This document shows positions 1-11,547 of a stretch of 64,000 bases of DNA, one piece after another (positions within the stretch are counted from its first letter, which is position 1; every line of letters starts with the position of its first letter). The DNA is from Anaspis maculata. Taxonomy: Eukaryota > Arthropoda > Insecta > Coleoptera > Scraptiidae. Under the pieces are notes generated by a model that ran no database searches, had not been told where the DNA came from, and was given only the letters and a program-made list of their open reading frames with translations. The DNA lies in the NCBI GenBank assembly GCA_949128115.1, contig OX421966.1, positions 58,711,416 to 58,775,415 of the forward strand. The letters are read 5' to 3'. The translations under genes and the position numbers were made by a program.

Positions 1-360
1 TGGAATAGAATCATCGCTGAATTCTCAAAATAATTTTTCAGACTTATGTCCGGCTACGAACGCGATTCCGCCCAGTGTGCGTATGTGCCAAATTTCATGC
101 TTTTATCACAAAATGCAAGGTGGTTCTTACTAACCGCCGCACTATAAGGCGCCAAATTCTGGGAACTTTTGTACACCTGTCAGTTGAATGGCAACGCTGG
201 ATGCTCTGTCTAGCCTCTTGACCAGCCACTGGTTTCTGGCTGTCACTTTTACACACACCTTGAACGCATCCCTTCGTAGCTTCTTCGAACTTCCTTCTCG
301 GTACAACCATTTTCAAGAAGTTATGTTCTTTCGTGAAAACATGAGCAAATTGAATGGAAG
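1..360. other. Unassigned sequence at the window edge
   Basis: No gene, repeat family or RNA was recognised here. A 98-codon minus-strand frame covers most of it, but it has no recognisable domain and no coding signature beyond being open. Confidence 0.4.
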
Positions 361-729
361 TTAGGTAGAAACGAGAAGTGTCATGTGACAATTATGCCAT
401 GTGACAATTATGTCAATGCTGTCAGCTGGCGCCGATCTTTTGTTGTTTCGAGCGCTGTTGCCATTTTCGTTGTTCCTGTACTTCCACATATGATCATTCA
501 ACTCAATCCACGTTTCCCGAAAGGCTTCTGCGCATACCTGTGAAATAAGGACGCGTTGCCATGGCAACGACAAGTTGACAACACTGTAATACCGTGTGGG
601 TAATGTCACGCAAATGGCAGCTGGCTCGTTTATTTTAGGGATTATGTGATGAGAGTTGTTAGAAAATCCGCCATTTATTCCGTGATTATTATTGGTACAA
701 TACGGCACGTAACATTTCATTCTGAACAA
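361..729 (-). CDS. Possible THAP-type zinc finger N-terminus, degenerate or partial
   Basis: A 122-codon frame begins with residues reading MKCYVPYC, then an Asn-rich stretch and HHIIPK. This resembles the start of THAP DNA-binding zinc fingers, where an N-terminal C-x(2-4)-C pair is followed by a His/Phe-rich turn and a PK motif. The later hallmarks (conserved Trp in a WxxxI context and the closing C-x2-H pair) are not clear in the continuous frame. A pyrimidine-rich tract ending in cacag, read on the minus strand near 540, could be a splice acceptor, so only the first part may be exon. THAP domains occur in many insect proteins and in P-element transposases, so a transposon origin is possible. 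The C-terminal half is low-complexity and not recognised. The frame overlaps an RFX-like palindrome at 555-568. Confidence 0.3.
   Translation of the reverse strand: MFRMKCYVPYCTNNNHGINGGFSNNSHHIIPKINEPAAICVTLPTRYYSVVNLSLPWQRVLISQVCAEAFRETWIELNDHMWKYRNNENGNSARNNKRSAPADSIDIIVTWHNCHMTLLVST
555..568. promoter_or_regulatory. RFX X-box-like palindrome
   Basis: The sequence gttgccatggcaac is a perfect palindrome that fits the RFX consensus GTNRCC-N(0-3)-RGYAAC. Similar sites lie at 25957-25970, 26471-26484 and 43795-43809. Binding is an inference. Confidence 0.35.
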
Positions 730-984
730 TATTGAATGTTAAATGGTAAGGAGGTTGTGTTTGTTTACATTTCAATCATAGATTGGCAGTATGACAGTTG
801 CTATTGACATTGACACTCCGTGCATCAAAATTGAAATTACCACGCCCTGTAGGTGTGTAGGTGTGCCTTCTCATGTATGCGTAGAAGTGATGAAAGTGAT
901 GGTAAACGTAGATTCCAATAAAACATTTCCATTTACAAACAATCCATTTACACGAAAAAATATAAATAATGGGATTATTCAACA
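730..984. other. Unassigned AT-rich sequence
   Basis: Two short overlapping frames on opposite strands are present, with no recognisable domain. Confidence 0.4.
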
Positions 985-1427
985 GTACCGGGCGATCATT
1001 TGAAAACTATCCAACTGTAATAACTTCCGATTCCTAACGAATATTCCATTGTGCAAAACCAGGTCGATTTTTATATCGAAGGAGACATCTAAAACATACA
1101 TTGTCGAATTTCTATCTTCAGTCCCGTCGCCCCCACCCACCCGAAATTCGAAATTACAAATGACACCATCTTCTTTGCGAGACATCAAATTCAAGGAAAT
1201 TAATTTATCTTTCTGAAAAAATATTTTTTAAATTTTCAACCTCCACCCTCTTCCTTCCTAAAATTCTCTGAATGTCTAATTTAATATTATTGACCTTTCA
1301 ACTCCCTTCAATGCAGACAACGTCATCCTGTACAGCATCAAAAGTGCTCCCCAAATTCACCCCTTTGCTCCCCCACCCCCTACTTTATAATCTAAAATAA
1401 CTCTACCTACTTTGTGATACATTAAAT

Positions 1428-3283
1428 CAGGGTGGCCACTTTCTGGAATACCTTGAAAAACCTGTTAAAATCAGGGATTTTTTTTTGTCTCTGGAAAAGT
1501 CAAGGAAATGTCAGGAAATTCTATTAAATAACCGAAAAAGTCAGGGAATTTGAATATCACTCCAGACCATATCCCCTATAAGGTGCCCTACCGTGATTGC
1601 TAACGTGAATTGTTGGTTGCCGTCTTATTTTTCATCTGGGGTATTTTATTTTTCGATCGATTTGAGAACATTTATGCTTTGACGGCATATGGATGGTCCA
1701 TCCTAGCGTAATTATTCCATAGCTGTCTTACCGTTCAAGATAGAGAAAAAGATGTAAAAGACAAGTTATATGGTTTGATGAAACCTATAACCTTAAATTA
1801 TTTTCAGCTATACAGAGTGTCTTATTTTGACAGTATCAGCGGAACGTAATTTTTTTTAAAAATGGAACACCCTATATTTTTTTGCATTTTCATGTTTAAC
1901 TTTTTCAACTGTCTTATGCCTGTATTTTTGTTTTTCAATTGTGAGGCAGTGCTACCAACTAAAAATCAAAAACTGAAAAAAATCGCATTTTCACAGTTTT
2001 TTTAGAAAAATCCAGGGCGTTCACAAAAAAAACCATCGAACTTCATAGTTTTCAAAGTATCATTACTCATTTTTTTCAAATGGCATGCCCCTAATTTTAT
2101 GACGTTATCTGATAGCTTTTTTTTATCCTCTTTCATTTTCACTAGGGGTACCGTACCCTTAAACTTCATTGTTTTCGAGATAATCGGATATTTTCACAAA
2201 ATCTGCTATTTTTTTTATTTTTTCCAAAAATTGAGTTGGCCGTGATAAATGACAGGCAAGCCAAATATTTAGTATGCAGCTGTCAGTTAGTCAGTCTGAG
2301 ACTGTCGAACAAGAAAAAATGGCTTAAACGCAAAAAGAAAACAAAGTGGGATCCTGGATATCTGGATTCATACCAGAATATCATATCAATCATTTCCTCT
2401 CGCGTAAAGTCATTTTTCTTTGTTCGAAAATATTCAGACTGACTAACTGAGACTTGCGTACTATTTGGCTTGTCTGTCATTCATCACGGCCAACTCAATT
2501 TTTTTCAAAAAAATCAAAAAAATAGCAAATTTTGTGAAAATTTTCGATCATCTCGAGAAAAGTAAAGTTTAAGGGAAGGGTACCCCTGGTAAAAATGAAA
2601 GAGGGTAAAAAAATCTATCAGATAACGTTATAAAACTCATTTGAAAAAAATGAGTAATGATACTTTGAAAATTATAAAGTTTGAAGCTTTTTGATATCAC
2701 AAAATCGCAATTTTTTGACATTGGGATATTGGTATTTGACTTGACTATCACCATGTCAAGCTTTATCTCTTAGTTTTAAAAAGCAAGGCCGCTACGATTT
2801 TTTCAAGAGAACTGTGAAAATGCGATTTTCATCAGTTTTCAATTTTCAGTTGGTAGCACTGCTCCACAATTGAGAAACAAAGATACAGGCATAATGCAGT
2901 TGAAAAAGTTGAACATGAAAATTCAAACAAATATAGGATGTTCCATTTGAAAAAAATGACGTTTTGTTGATCCCGTCAAAATGAGACAGCCTGTATAGCT
3001 AAAAATAATTTTAGGTTATAGGTTCCATCAAACCATATAACTTCTCTTCTACATCTTTTTCTCTATCTTGAACGGTAAGACCGCTATGGGATAATTACGC
3101 TAGGATGGACCACCTGTACAATGTACATACATGCATATGCAATGAAAAACATATTATCATCTACATTATCAGCGAAAGCTTTCCTTGCGTTTCCCACTAA
3201 AGTTACTGGAAAATTTTCATTTTCCTCCTGGAAAACCTTGAGAAGTCAGGAAATTCTGAGATTTCAAATGAGTGAACACCCTG
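1428..3283. mobile_element. Element with CAGGGTG...CACCCTG ends nested in family A
   Basis: It starts cagggtggccactttctgg and ends gtgaacaccctg. It interrupts the family A arm between gatacattaaat and tcaaattgaag, and the sister copy near 17210 reads gatacatcaaattgaag without interruption. This suggests a roughly 6-bp target duplication (TYAAAT). The outer parts carry gtcagggaa/gtcaggaaa motifs. The CAGGGTGGCC end recalls hAT-type termini, but an 8-bp duplication is not evident. Confidence 0.6.
1694..3112. mobile_element. 1.4-kb near-perfect palindrome (fold-back element)
   Basis: The left arm starts tggtccatcctagcgtaat and the right arm ends attacgctaggatggacca. Arms of about 0.7 kb stay complementary up to a centre near 2400, where gccgtgataaatgacagg faces its complement around 2470-2490. 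No transposase frame is present. The ORFs at 2236-2480 are the two sides of the same hairpin. It lies inside the CAGGGTG-ended element. Confidence 0.8.
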
Positions 3284-3311
3284 TCAAATTGAAGGGAATT
3301 GAATTCTCTTC

Positions 3312-3865
3312 ATAAACTAAATATTGGTGCGTATTTCGCGTTTAGGCTTGTTTATAATTGAGACGATTGTTTTAAAACACACACTGTTCATTACTGCGTA
3401 CTACAATAAATACACGCCAACAATTACTGCTTGGGAATACCGCTGGTTACTACTCGCTTTTTATCCGCTCTCTACCGCTTTGGATTCAATACTACTCGTA
3501 GGCCGAGGATCGGTGCCTGATTCCGATCATTATTCCTTATTTATCGGTATATTCCGACTATTAATCCCGAATCTTCCATCGGTCCTCCAGCAAATCCACA
3601 GTGACCCGGCATACTTTCTTGGCGACTCGCGAGAAATCCTACACATTTCGCGGGCATTATCAACATACTGTAAATCCGGCACCTCCGCCAAATTGACATA
3701 TGTGTGCTACTCGGCCATTGAAGTCGCCACGTAAATGTTATCGCTAACCCATGGCGTATATTCTGGAAATGTCTAGAGTTTCACACTTGTACACTGCGTT
3801 CTAATGGGAAGAGTCTAGAAAGATAAGGTGTGCTTCAGAATGCACGGGAGTCGTCGCTCGCAACA
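3312..3865 (+). other. Extra segment inside family A copy, with a 136-codon frame
   Basis: The two complete sister copies of family A lack this segment. It contains a 136-codon plus-strand frame (3324-3734) with a hydrophobic N-terminus and less AT-rich codons than the surroundings. I do not recognise the product, and no splice or poly(A) signal was convincing. It may be captured host DNA or part of an older, longer element. Confidence 0.4.
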
Positions 3866-4465
3866 ATATTTTAAAATTTCCAAAAACGTCCCTTTATCTC
3901 CTAGAATACTCCAATCGTCCAATTGATCGGGGGAGGGGTTGAAAGTTGAAAAAAAAGTTTTTGGAAAGAGAATTCAATCCCCTTGAATTTGATATATCAT
4001 AAAGCAGGTAGGTGGTGTCATTTCAGATTTTGAAGTTGGGGGGGGGGGGGAGAGCAAAATTGTAAATTTGGGTAGCACTTCTCCCATAAAAAAAATATCT
4101 TCTGCGGCGCTATTTAGGATGACGCTGACTAAATTGAAGAGAATTGAGGGGTCCCGGGTATAAAATGGGACATTCAGAGAATTTTGAGAAAAAGGGGGGT
4201 GGGGTTGAAAATCGAAAAAAAAAAGTTTTCAGAAAGAGAATTCAATTCTCTTTAATTTGATGTATCGCAACATGAGTGGAGTCATTTGAAACTTCAGATT
4301 TGGGGTAGGTGGGGCGAGGGAGCCGAAGATGAAAATTCGCCAATGTATGTTTCAGATTATTGCTCCTCTCGATATAAAAATCGACCTGTTTTAGCTCGAA
4401 GAAATATTCACAAGGAATCGGGAGTTATTGCAGGTGGATAGTTTTCAAATGATCACCTGTATAAA

Positions 4466-5298
4466 CAACACAGTTAGCGACAAAAATGCTTCTAAACCAT
4501 TAGGTTGGTCCCTCAACCGATGCAGAGCGAAAGATCACACGATTTCATACCAAGGATTTTTTGGCGGGACTTCTTTTGGAAGAATTGAATTTTTTACTTG
4601 ATGGATCACCCAGTATACTAAATGAAAATCTAGTACGCACCCAGTATAATAATAATGATGATGATAATAATGATAAATGTAGTAGTGGTATGTAGTTGAT
4701 ATTGTTCTCATTCATATTTCTTGCACCAACAGCTGACCACGCTTTGACCCTTCTCCATGACTTCAAAATAGAAGTCGAAGAATTTTTTGAATAATTGTGG
4801 GCTTCATGAAAGATTCCTTAAACAGTGTATTGTTTTGGCCCGACACTTTTGAATCAGCCTGTATACTTTCTTTTCTCTGTGTATACCTTAGTAAATGTGC
4901 ATTTGCATTTGTTCAATAGACCTTTCCAATTTTACCTGTTAGGTTTCGTCTATGGAGGCGACACATTTCCGATTCATAAATGGCAGGTCAAAATAAAATT
5001 TTTAGAAGTGACAGTCAGTTTTGAATAGTTGGTGCCAAGGGATCACAAAAAGACCAGTTTCCACCAACCCGCAGTCCCAACGCACCCAACGCAGTCCGCA
5101 ATAGAACCATGTGACTCTGTTGAAACTCGACAGCATTTGCTGCCACACCAGTGCCATTCTCTGCGATTAAAAGCGAATAATTCCTTCGATAGACGTGTAT
5201 TGTTTCTTGATTTTGAGACAATATTTTTCTCATGCAGGAATACAACAAACTGACTTTACTCAAGTTAAACTCCATCAACTCTTTCAAATAACGACCTA
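4466..5298. other. Unassigned sequence with a short trinucleotide tract
   Basis: No gene was recognised. A mixed (aat/atg)n tract lies near 4649-4680. A 117-codon minus-strand frame (5015-5368) runs into the next fold-back element and has no domain. Confidence 0.45.
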
Positions 5299-6720
5299 AA
5301 CTGCGCACCAATTGAAATGGGCCACCCAAAAATTTCAGACTAATTTCAAAACTTTTTATTCCTTGCATAGCTCATTTATTGTGCTATAAGAGGCTACATG
5401 CCATTTTTGGTACAATATTTTGTTATCATTTATACAGGGTGTTACATTGAGGTACTGCAAAATTGTAAAAGTTTAGATCCCTCCCAATCGACGAAAAAAT
5501 TTTAAAATATATTTTTAAATTTTTCCTTGCCTGTTTTGGGGAACTGGTATACCTGTATCTCGGAACGGTTTTTCAAGTTTACTTTCATCTCCTCTAACTA
5601 CAGAGAAAACGGGAAAAGTAGTGTTTCAGGCTTTCGGTGATAACTTTTCTCAATGTTGATCGATCTCCAACCTATGGGGCTTGTGTTGAAGCCAAAACTT
5701 CAAGTCAGGACGATACAGGATGAAAATTTTTTCAAGATCAAAACTAAGAATAGGGGGCTCTACCAAAGGTCACCAAAAAATGGCCAGTGTTCTGAAATCT
5801 GTTTGTGGGAATCAGCAATAAAATTGACAGCTGTTTTTGAGAGAGCAGCTTATTGTGACCAATTTGAAACGGCTTTCAGTCCATTTGGCTAGAAACTTTT
5901 GGCGTCAAAATCAATAGTCCTGCTGCATGTTTGAATGAAGAAAATCGCCTCCTTTCACCTGAAAAGTTATCGTCACTTAGGTAACGAAAAAAACCGATAA
6001 TGAATACAAACAGGGCATTCAAACTGTCACGTGCTGTTACTAATGGATTTTTTTGTGAACTTCATTCAAACATTCAGGAGGACTATTGATTTTGACGCCA
6101 AAACTTTCTTGCCAAATGGACTGAAAGCTGTTGCAAATTGGTCACAATGAGCTGCTCTCTCAAAAACAGCTGTCAACTTAATTGCTGGTTCCCACAAACC
6201 GATTTCAGAATACTGGTCATTTTTTGGTAACTTTTGGTAGAGCCCCCTATTCTTAGTTTTGATCTTGAACAAATTTCCATGCTGTATCGTCCTGACTTGA
6301 AGTTTTGGCTTCAACACAAGCCCCATGGGTTGGAGATCGATCAACATTGAGAAAAGTTATCACCGAAAGCCTGAAACACTACTTTTTCCCGTTTTCTCTG
6401 TAATTAGAGGAGATGGAGGTAAACTTGAAAAACCGTTCCGAGACACAGGTACACCAGTTCCCCAGAACAGGTTAGAAAAAAAAAATTTGTCGATTGGGAG
6501 GGATCTAAACTTTTACAATTCTGCAGTACCTCAATGTAACACCCTGTATAAATGATAACAAAATATTGTACCAAAAATGGAATATAGCATCTTATAGCAC
6601 AATAAATGAGCTATCCAAGGAATACAAAGGTTTTGAAATCAGTCAACCTCCTTAGAAGCTACACGACATTTTGAATTCGACTGAAATTTTCGGGTGACCC
6701 ATTTCAATTGGTGCGCAGTT
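5299..6720. mobile_element. TA-flanked fold-back element, 1.4 kb
   Basis: The left end aactgcgcaccaattgaaat and the right end atttcaattggtgcgcagtt are reverse complements, and each is flanked by TA (5297-5298, 6721-6722). This fits a Tc1/mariner-type target duplication. The arms of about 0.7 kb meet near 6000 and contain a facing pair tatacagggtgttac (about 5435) and gtaacaccctgtata (about 6545). The ORFs at 5653-5892 (+) and 6066-6347 (-) are the two arms encoding near-identical peptides. No transposase is present. Confidence 0.8.
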
Positions 6721-7632
6721 TATTTGGTGGTCCAGTTACCTACCTAAAAAATTACCTTGCGGATAACCGAGTTATTCGTTATAATGCCATTACGCTGAAG
6801 ATGGAAAGACGCCTGATGGCATTTACTTGCCGAATAGTGTTATGTTATGAGCAACTTTATTAGGAAAATTCTGATAGAAATATCGACCCTTTGGCAGAAA
6901 GTGTGGCATAAAATCACAGAATAAAATACCTATTGTACAAAATTCTATGTCATACAACCTCATCCCTATAAAATCCCGACAATTTGCGGCGCACACGTAT
7001 AATCCTACGTGAATGATACAAGCCATAAAACTCAAATCCCCAAGGAACTGTTTCGCTGCTTCCGGTCCCACTATATCCTCCTCATTCTTTCCCTTACCTC
7101 ATCGGCACCAGACTTTCCGGAAGTTGGCCATTATTTCAGTACACCCTACTCGCTTGGATCCTCTCATCGTCACTTTCCGGGCGATAAATTTCCTTCATGA
7201 AATATCGTGTCAATAATTTACTTTTCAAATTCAGCAGCTACAGACAGGTATATAGAGGTGCACGTATACCTAATTGATGCCAATTAGTAATCACTAAACA
7301 GAGCCTGGCGTTTTGATAGTAATTGATACGAAATTTCCGCGTCAGTTGAATATTAAACAGTGAGAGGTCTCGTTTCCGTCAAGAAAATCGATTGTCTGCT
7401 CTTCTATTCTCTACCTGTTACCCTTAACAACGTAATTGAGCAGTGAGCAATACAAAAGACTTGCGTGTGTATTAAATTACCGCCTTTGTCGATGTCTTTC
7501 TACCGGTAACGTAAAAATGTGAAAGGCTAGGTGGAGGTTTTTTGTCGCAAAAATAGTTTTTCAGCCCATGTTCCATTAAAATGCAAATGTGGCCACGAAA
7601 ACTACACAATAAAGAATAACTATGAACAATCA
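6721..7632. other. Unassigned sequence
   Basis: The ORFs at 6823-7216 overlap on both strands and show no domain. No repeat family was recognised. Confidence 0.4.
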
Positions 7633-7790
7633 CAATGTAACCCAGTCGGTAGCACGGTGAGCTTGGCCCCGCTTTCAAATGTGGAGGTTCCGGGTTCAAA
7701 TCCGCACTGGGCCGATAGAATTCTTCACGCGTATCTACTGCCGTGCGGTGATGCCCCAGGAAGAGGGATAAAAATAAAGCTGGGCAAAAT
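7633..7790 (+). mobile_element. tRNA-derived SINE or pseudo-tRNA
   Basis: A D-arm/A-box-like stretch (cagtcggtagcacggtgagc) is followed at tRNA distance by a B-box (ccgggttcaaatccg). The flanking cccagt and actggg could form an acceptor stem. The anticodon arm does not fold convincingly and no discriminator/CCA context is clear, so this is better read as a tRNA-derived SINE head than a working tRNA gene. Confidence 0.55.
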
Positions 7791-7875
7791 ATTTTTTCAA
7801 TTTCCTAGTTAAAGTGATATTTAAGCAAATAATAAATAATATTTTCTAAATAATATTTTCTATTAGTTGTAAATA

Positions 7876-10640
7876 CAGTGCTCAACAATTGAAGTGGAAC
7901 ACCTGAAAATTTTGGTCAAATTGAAATGGTTGTGTTTTTTCAAAAAAAAAAACAAATTGCAATTAGTTTTTTTCCCTGGGGTGGGACTCTGTGTTCTTTG
8001 TCAACAGTCGCTTTCTACCTGACCTTGAGCAGGTACATGTAAATTCCCTATGCTTAGCGACTATCTCTTAGAAGCGACTGTCGATAGCAACAACACGGAG
8101 TCCTACCCCAGGACAGCTTATTGTCTTAGACTACAGCATGATATCTTTCTTGCTTGCTACAAGCTTTTCATATTATTTATACAGGGTGTAGTAGTGAGGT
8201 ACGGCAAAAAATGTAAAGTTTGCACCTCTCCCGATTCACAACATTTTTTGGAATTTTTGCAACTCGTTCCGGAAAATCATTGAACCCATACCTCGAAACG
8301 GTTTTTTGGGTTTCGTTTATCTTTGTTAATTACAGGGTGATCTCAAGAAAGTGATATTTTAGGCTTTCAATGTTAACTTCTTTCATTGTTATCCGATTTC
8401 AAACATCTTTGGCTCATATTGAAGCTGAAACTTCGGGCAAGAACGGTGTGTGGTCAAAACTTATTGAAGACAACAATAGTACTTTTCATTATTCAGCGCG
8501 CCATCAGCGCGCATACTCGTCTTCTGAAGTAATGGCGTCAAATACAAAATTTGCGAACAAATGCTAGAAAATGGCGTGAAAAACCGCCATAGAGTTGAAA
8601 AATACGCGCCGCAGCGAACAGGGTAATAGGCTAGAGGTTAATACACACTAGTGATTATTCATTTTTCAACACTCGGTACATCAGTGTACTGCGGAATGTA
8701 TTTTACTCCCAGGGACTTTTCCCACACGATTCAAGAATAGCGGCCTGTGCTCTTCAAAGTATAAAAATCAGTTTTTTTCGAAATTAAATCAGCGGTGTTA
8801 TCCTTCCAAAAATCATGGAAAAACAAGTGAAAGGGGCCGTGAAACATTGTGCTCATGGGAATGGGCACAGTGATAGTCGGTATAATAACAAAAATATGTA
8901 TTTCTTTATCTGATTCCCAAAAACGTGCTTAAAATACCGTAAAAACTTGGTACTGGAGAAATTTGAAAAACACGCAAAGTCTTGCGAAGAATGTGACAAT
9001 GTGCACGGTGGGTGAGCTGTGTAACCGGATAACCGGACTGTGTAAATTTCACTCCGAAACGGGTCACCAAGGAAGGATAGATTCAATACATTCATACACA
9101 CATTTCGCAGTACACTGATGTAGCGAATGTTGCCTAAAATCGTGGTTTTTAGGCAACTTTCGCTACAGAAGTGTAGTACGGATTATATAAAACTCCCAGG
9201 GACTTTTCTCACACGATTCAAGAATGGCGGCCCACTTGTTCACAAACGTACGACACTCGGAGCGAACTTCAAAATGGCGAATAAATAGTTGACGTTGACA
9301 GCAGACAGCAGCGGAAAGTCACGGCCGTTGCTTGTCAAACTGAAAATAGAGTTGGTGGGGGTTGCATTATGGGTTGCGTACGCACATCCGATCAATGTAA
9401 AACGCAGTTATTTATAATTTAATGAACAATGCGGACTATTTGATGAAGAATAAGTAATCACTAGTGTGTATTAACCTCTAGCCTATTACCCTGTTCGCTG
9501 CGGCGCGTATTTTTCAACTTTGTGACGGTTTTTCTTGCGATTTTGTAGCATTTGTTCGCAAATTTTGTATTTGACGCCAAAATTTGGCGCAAGCGTTGGG
9601 TATACCACTATAATGAAAGTTACTATTCAATATTAGGGGACGTGTCAAAAGTGACTCGAATGCAAAACAGCTTCCGACTATTCGTTTAATAACAGATAGA
9701 AACAAATTGAAAAGTGTATTCAAAGGATCTGCTAATTCGGACCATTTTGATCTGCTTTTCGCTTTAGTTGTACAAGAAATGTCTGTGGTAGAACCAAAAC
9801 TTGACTGCGTGTTTTCGCAAAGAAATCGCATCCCTCATATTCCTGTAGGGGCCTCAACCCAAGTTACAAAATTCAAAACTGGCAGGTATACGTGTTTTAT
9901 CGCCAAAGAGAATTTTTGAAATTGTTGTGGATTTATAACTTGGGTTACGGCCGCTTTCAGGTGAATAAGGGATGCGATTTTTTCGCGAAAACACGCAGTA
10001 AGGTTTTGGTTCTACCACGGACATTTCCTAGACAACTAAAGCGAGAAGCAGATCGAAATGGTCCAAATTAGCAGATCCTCTGATGACAAGTTTCAATTTG
10101 TTTTTGTCTTTTATCAATCAGATACTCGGAAGCTGGTTCGCATTCAGGTCACTTCTGATAGGTACCCTTATATTGAATTATTGTCTTCAATGAGTTTTGA
10201 CCTCACAGTGTTCTCGCCTTAAGTTTCAGCTTCAATATGAGCTGAAGACGTTCAAAATCGGATAACAATGAAAAAAGTTATCATTGAAAGCCTAAAATAT
10301 CACTTTTTTGACATCACCCTGTAATTAACACAGCTAGACGAAAGCCCAAAAAACCGTTTCGAGGTATAGGTTCAATGTTTTTCCAGAACGAGCTGAAAAT
10401 ATTCAAAAAAAAAAAATTGCTGATGGGGTGGGGTGTAATTTTTTGCAGTCTCTCACTACTACACCCTGTATAAATAATATGACAAGCTTGCAACAAAAAC
10501 GAATTATATCATGCTATAGTCTAAGATATTAGCTGTCCAGGAAAAAAAAACTCATTGCAATTCGGTTGTTTCTAAAGAGAATACGACCATTTTAATTTGA
10601 CCAAAATTTTCAGGTGTTCCACCTCAATTGTTGAGCACTG
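7876..10640. mobile_element. TA-flanked Tc1-like fold-back, interrupted
   Basis: The ends cagtgctcaacaattgaag and ttgttgagcactg are inverted and flanked by TA (7874-7875, 10641-10642). Arms run 7876-8477 plus 9625-9900 on the left and about 9930-10640 on the right, with a centre near 9905. Facing TACAGGGTG pairs occur at about 8180/10462 and 8333/10312. The left arm is split by another fold-back at 8478-9624. The CAGTGCT end resembles Tc1 family termini. No transposase is present. Confidence 0.75.
8478..9624. mobile_element. Fold-back element, family B, copy 1
   Basis: The ends read agtacttttcattat and ataatgaaagttact. Internal arms share gcgaacagggtaataggcta (about 8616) with its complement near 9480. 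It is inserted in the left arm of the 7876-10640 element. The opposite arm reads gacaataattcaatat without interruption and serves as an internal empty site. The inverted copy at 11548-12951 has the same ends. Confidence 0.75.
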
Positions 10641-11547
10641 TATTTGGATATGTTTTCGTTATTTGATTATTTTTTGGTTTATATAATGAGAAAATATTCA
10701 ATATATTTGCTAGTTTTCATTTCTAAAGTATTTGGATACTGTCAAAGTATTTGACTTCTTCAAATGTATTTAAATACTTGGAAAGTATTCCAATATTCTA
10801 AGTTAGATACTTTAGGCTATTTAAATACATTCAAAATTATTCAAGGGCTCGCTTGCCCTACCCAAAAATATGTAAAAGGAGAATCGTCTATTATTTCGTA
10901 ACCATTCAACAGAAGAAATCGTGGATGGTGGCCAAATAGTGGAAATCGATAGGTACTTGTTGTTTATATATGTTTTCAAGTAGGACAAAACTGAGAACGA
11001 AACCATCTCAGGAATTATATAAATCAGAATTTAAAAAACCGGGTTTTCTTTTCTGCATGAGATGGTTTCTGAGATACGTAGAGTGAAGGACTGAAGCAAG
11101 CTATTTGAAAAAAAAAGGTAGCTCGGAAGCTAATTGCTAAAAAGTGCACGGACCTTACATTTTTTGATGATGTAGGATGCCACTTGACAGACGTGGGAAA
11201 TACATGAGTTCCATTTAATACGACGTCTGCGAAGTGGAATCTTGCATCGTCAAATGCAAGATACGAACATTTTTCAGCAATTGTTAGTGCCGGGACTGCC
11301 TACCCTTTTTCCAAATAAGTCGTTCTAGTCTTTCAACCCATGTCCAGGAACCATCACTAAGAAAATATCCAAACATGTAGCTTGAAAAATTATGGTAATT
11401 TAATCAGAAGAAAAAAAAATCGTTTTTTGGCAATTAAAAAAAAATTAAAGTTGACAACTTCTAAGCATAAAGCGAGGCATAAAGGTAAAAATGAACATGG
11501 ATTGACTTTGCACACATGTGAATCACTTGAAAATCCGCAACATCTAT
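10641..11547. other. AT-rich spacer with self-complementary TATTTAAATA words
   Basis: At 10720-10840 several tatttaaatact-type palindromic words occur, a pattern common in insect repeats. The rest (10850-11547) shows no gene or repeat family that I recognise. Confidence 0.4.

Larger units (their letters stand above)
985..4465. mobile_element. Long-inverted-repeat (fold-back) element, family A, with nested insertions
   Basis: The left end (985-1120) reads accgggcgatcatttgaaa. It is the reverse complement, with substitutions, of the right end (4330-4465), which ends in tttcaaatgatcacctgt. Both ends carry the aggtcgatttttatatcga block. The same arms occur at 17012-18104 and 20677-21752, which are uninterrupted at about 1.1 kb, so this 3.5-kb copy has been enlarged. 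The extra DNA is a CAGGGTG-ended element at 1428-3283 and a segment at 3312-3865 that the sister copies lack. No transposase is present, so the element is non-autonomous. Its superfamily is not clear. Confidence 0.75.

Noticed and set aside
7633..7710. Functional tRNA gene
   Set aside because: A and B boxes and part of an acceptor stem are visible, but the anticodon arm does not fold well. It is better read as a SINE head.
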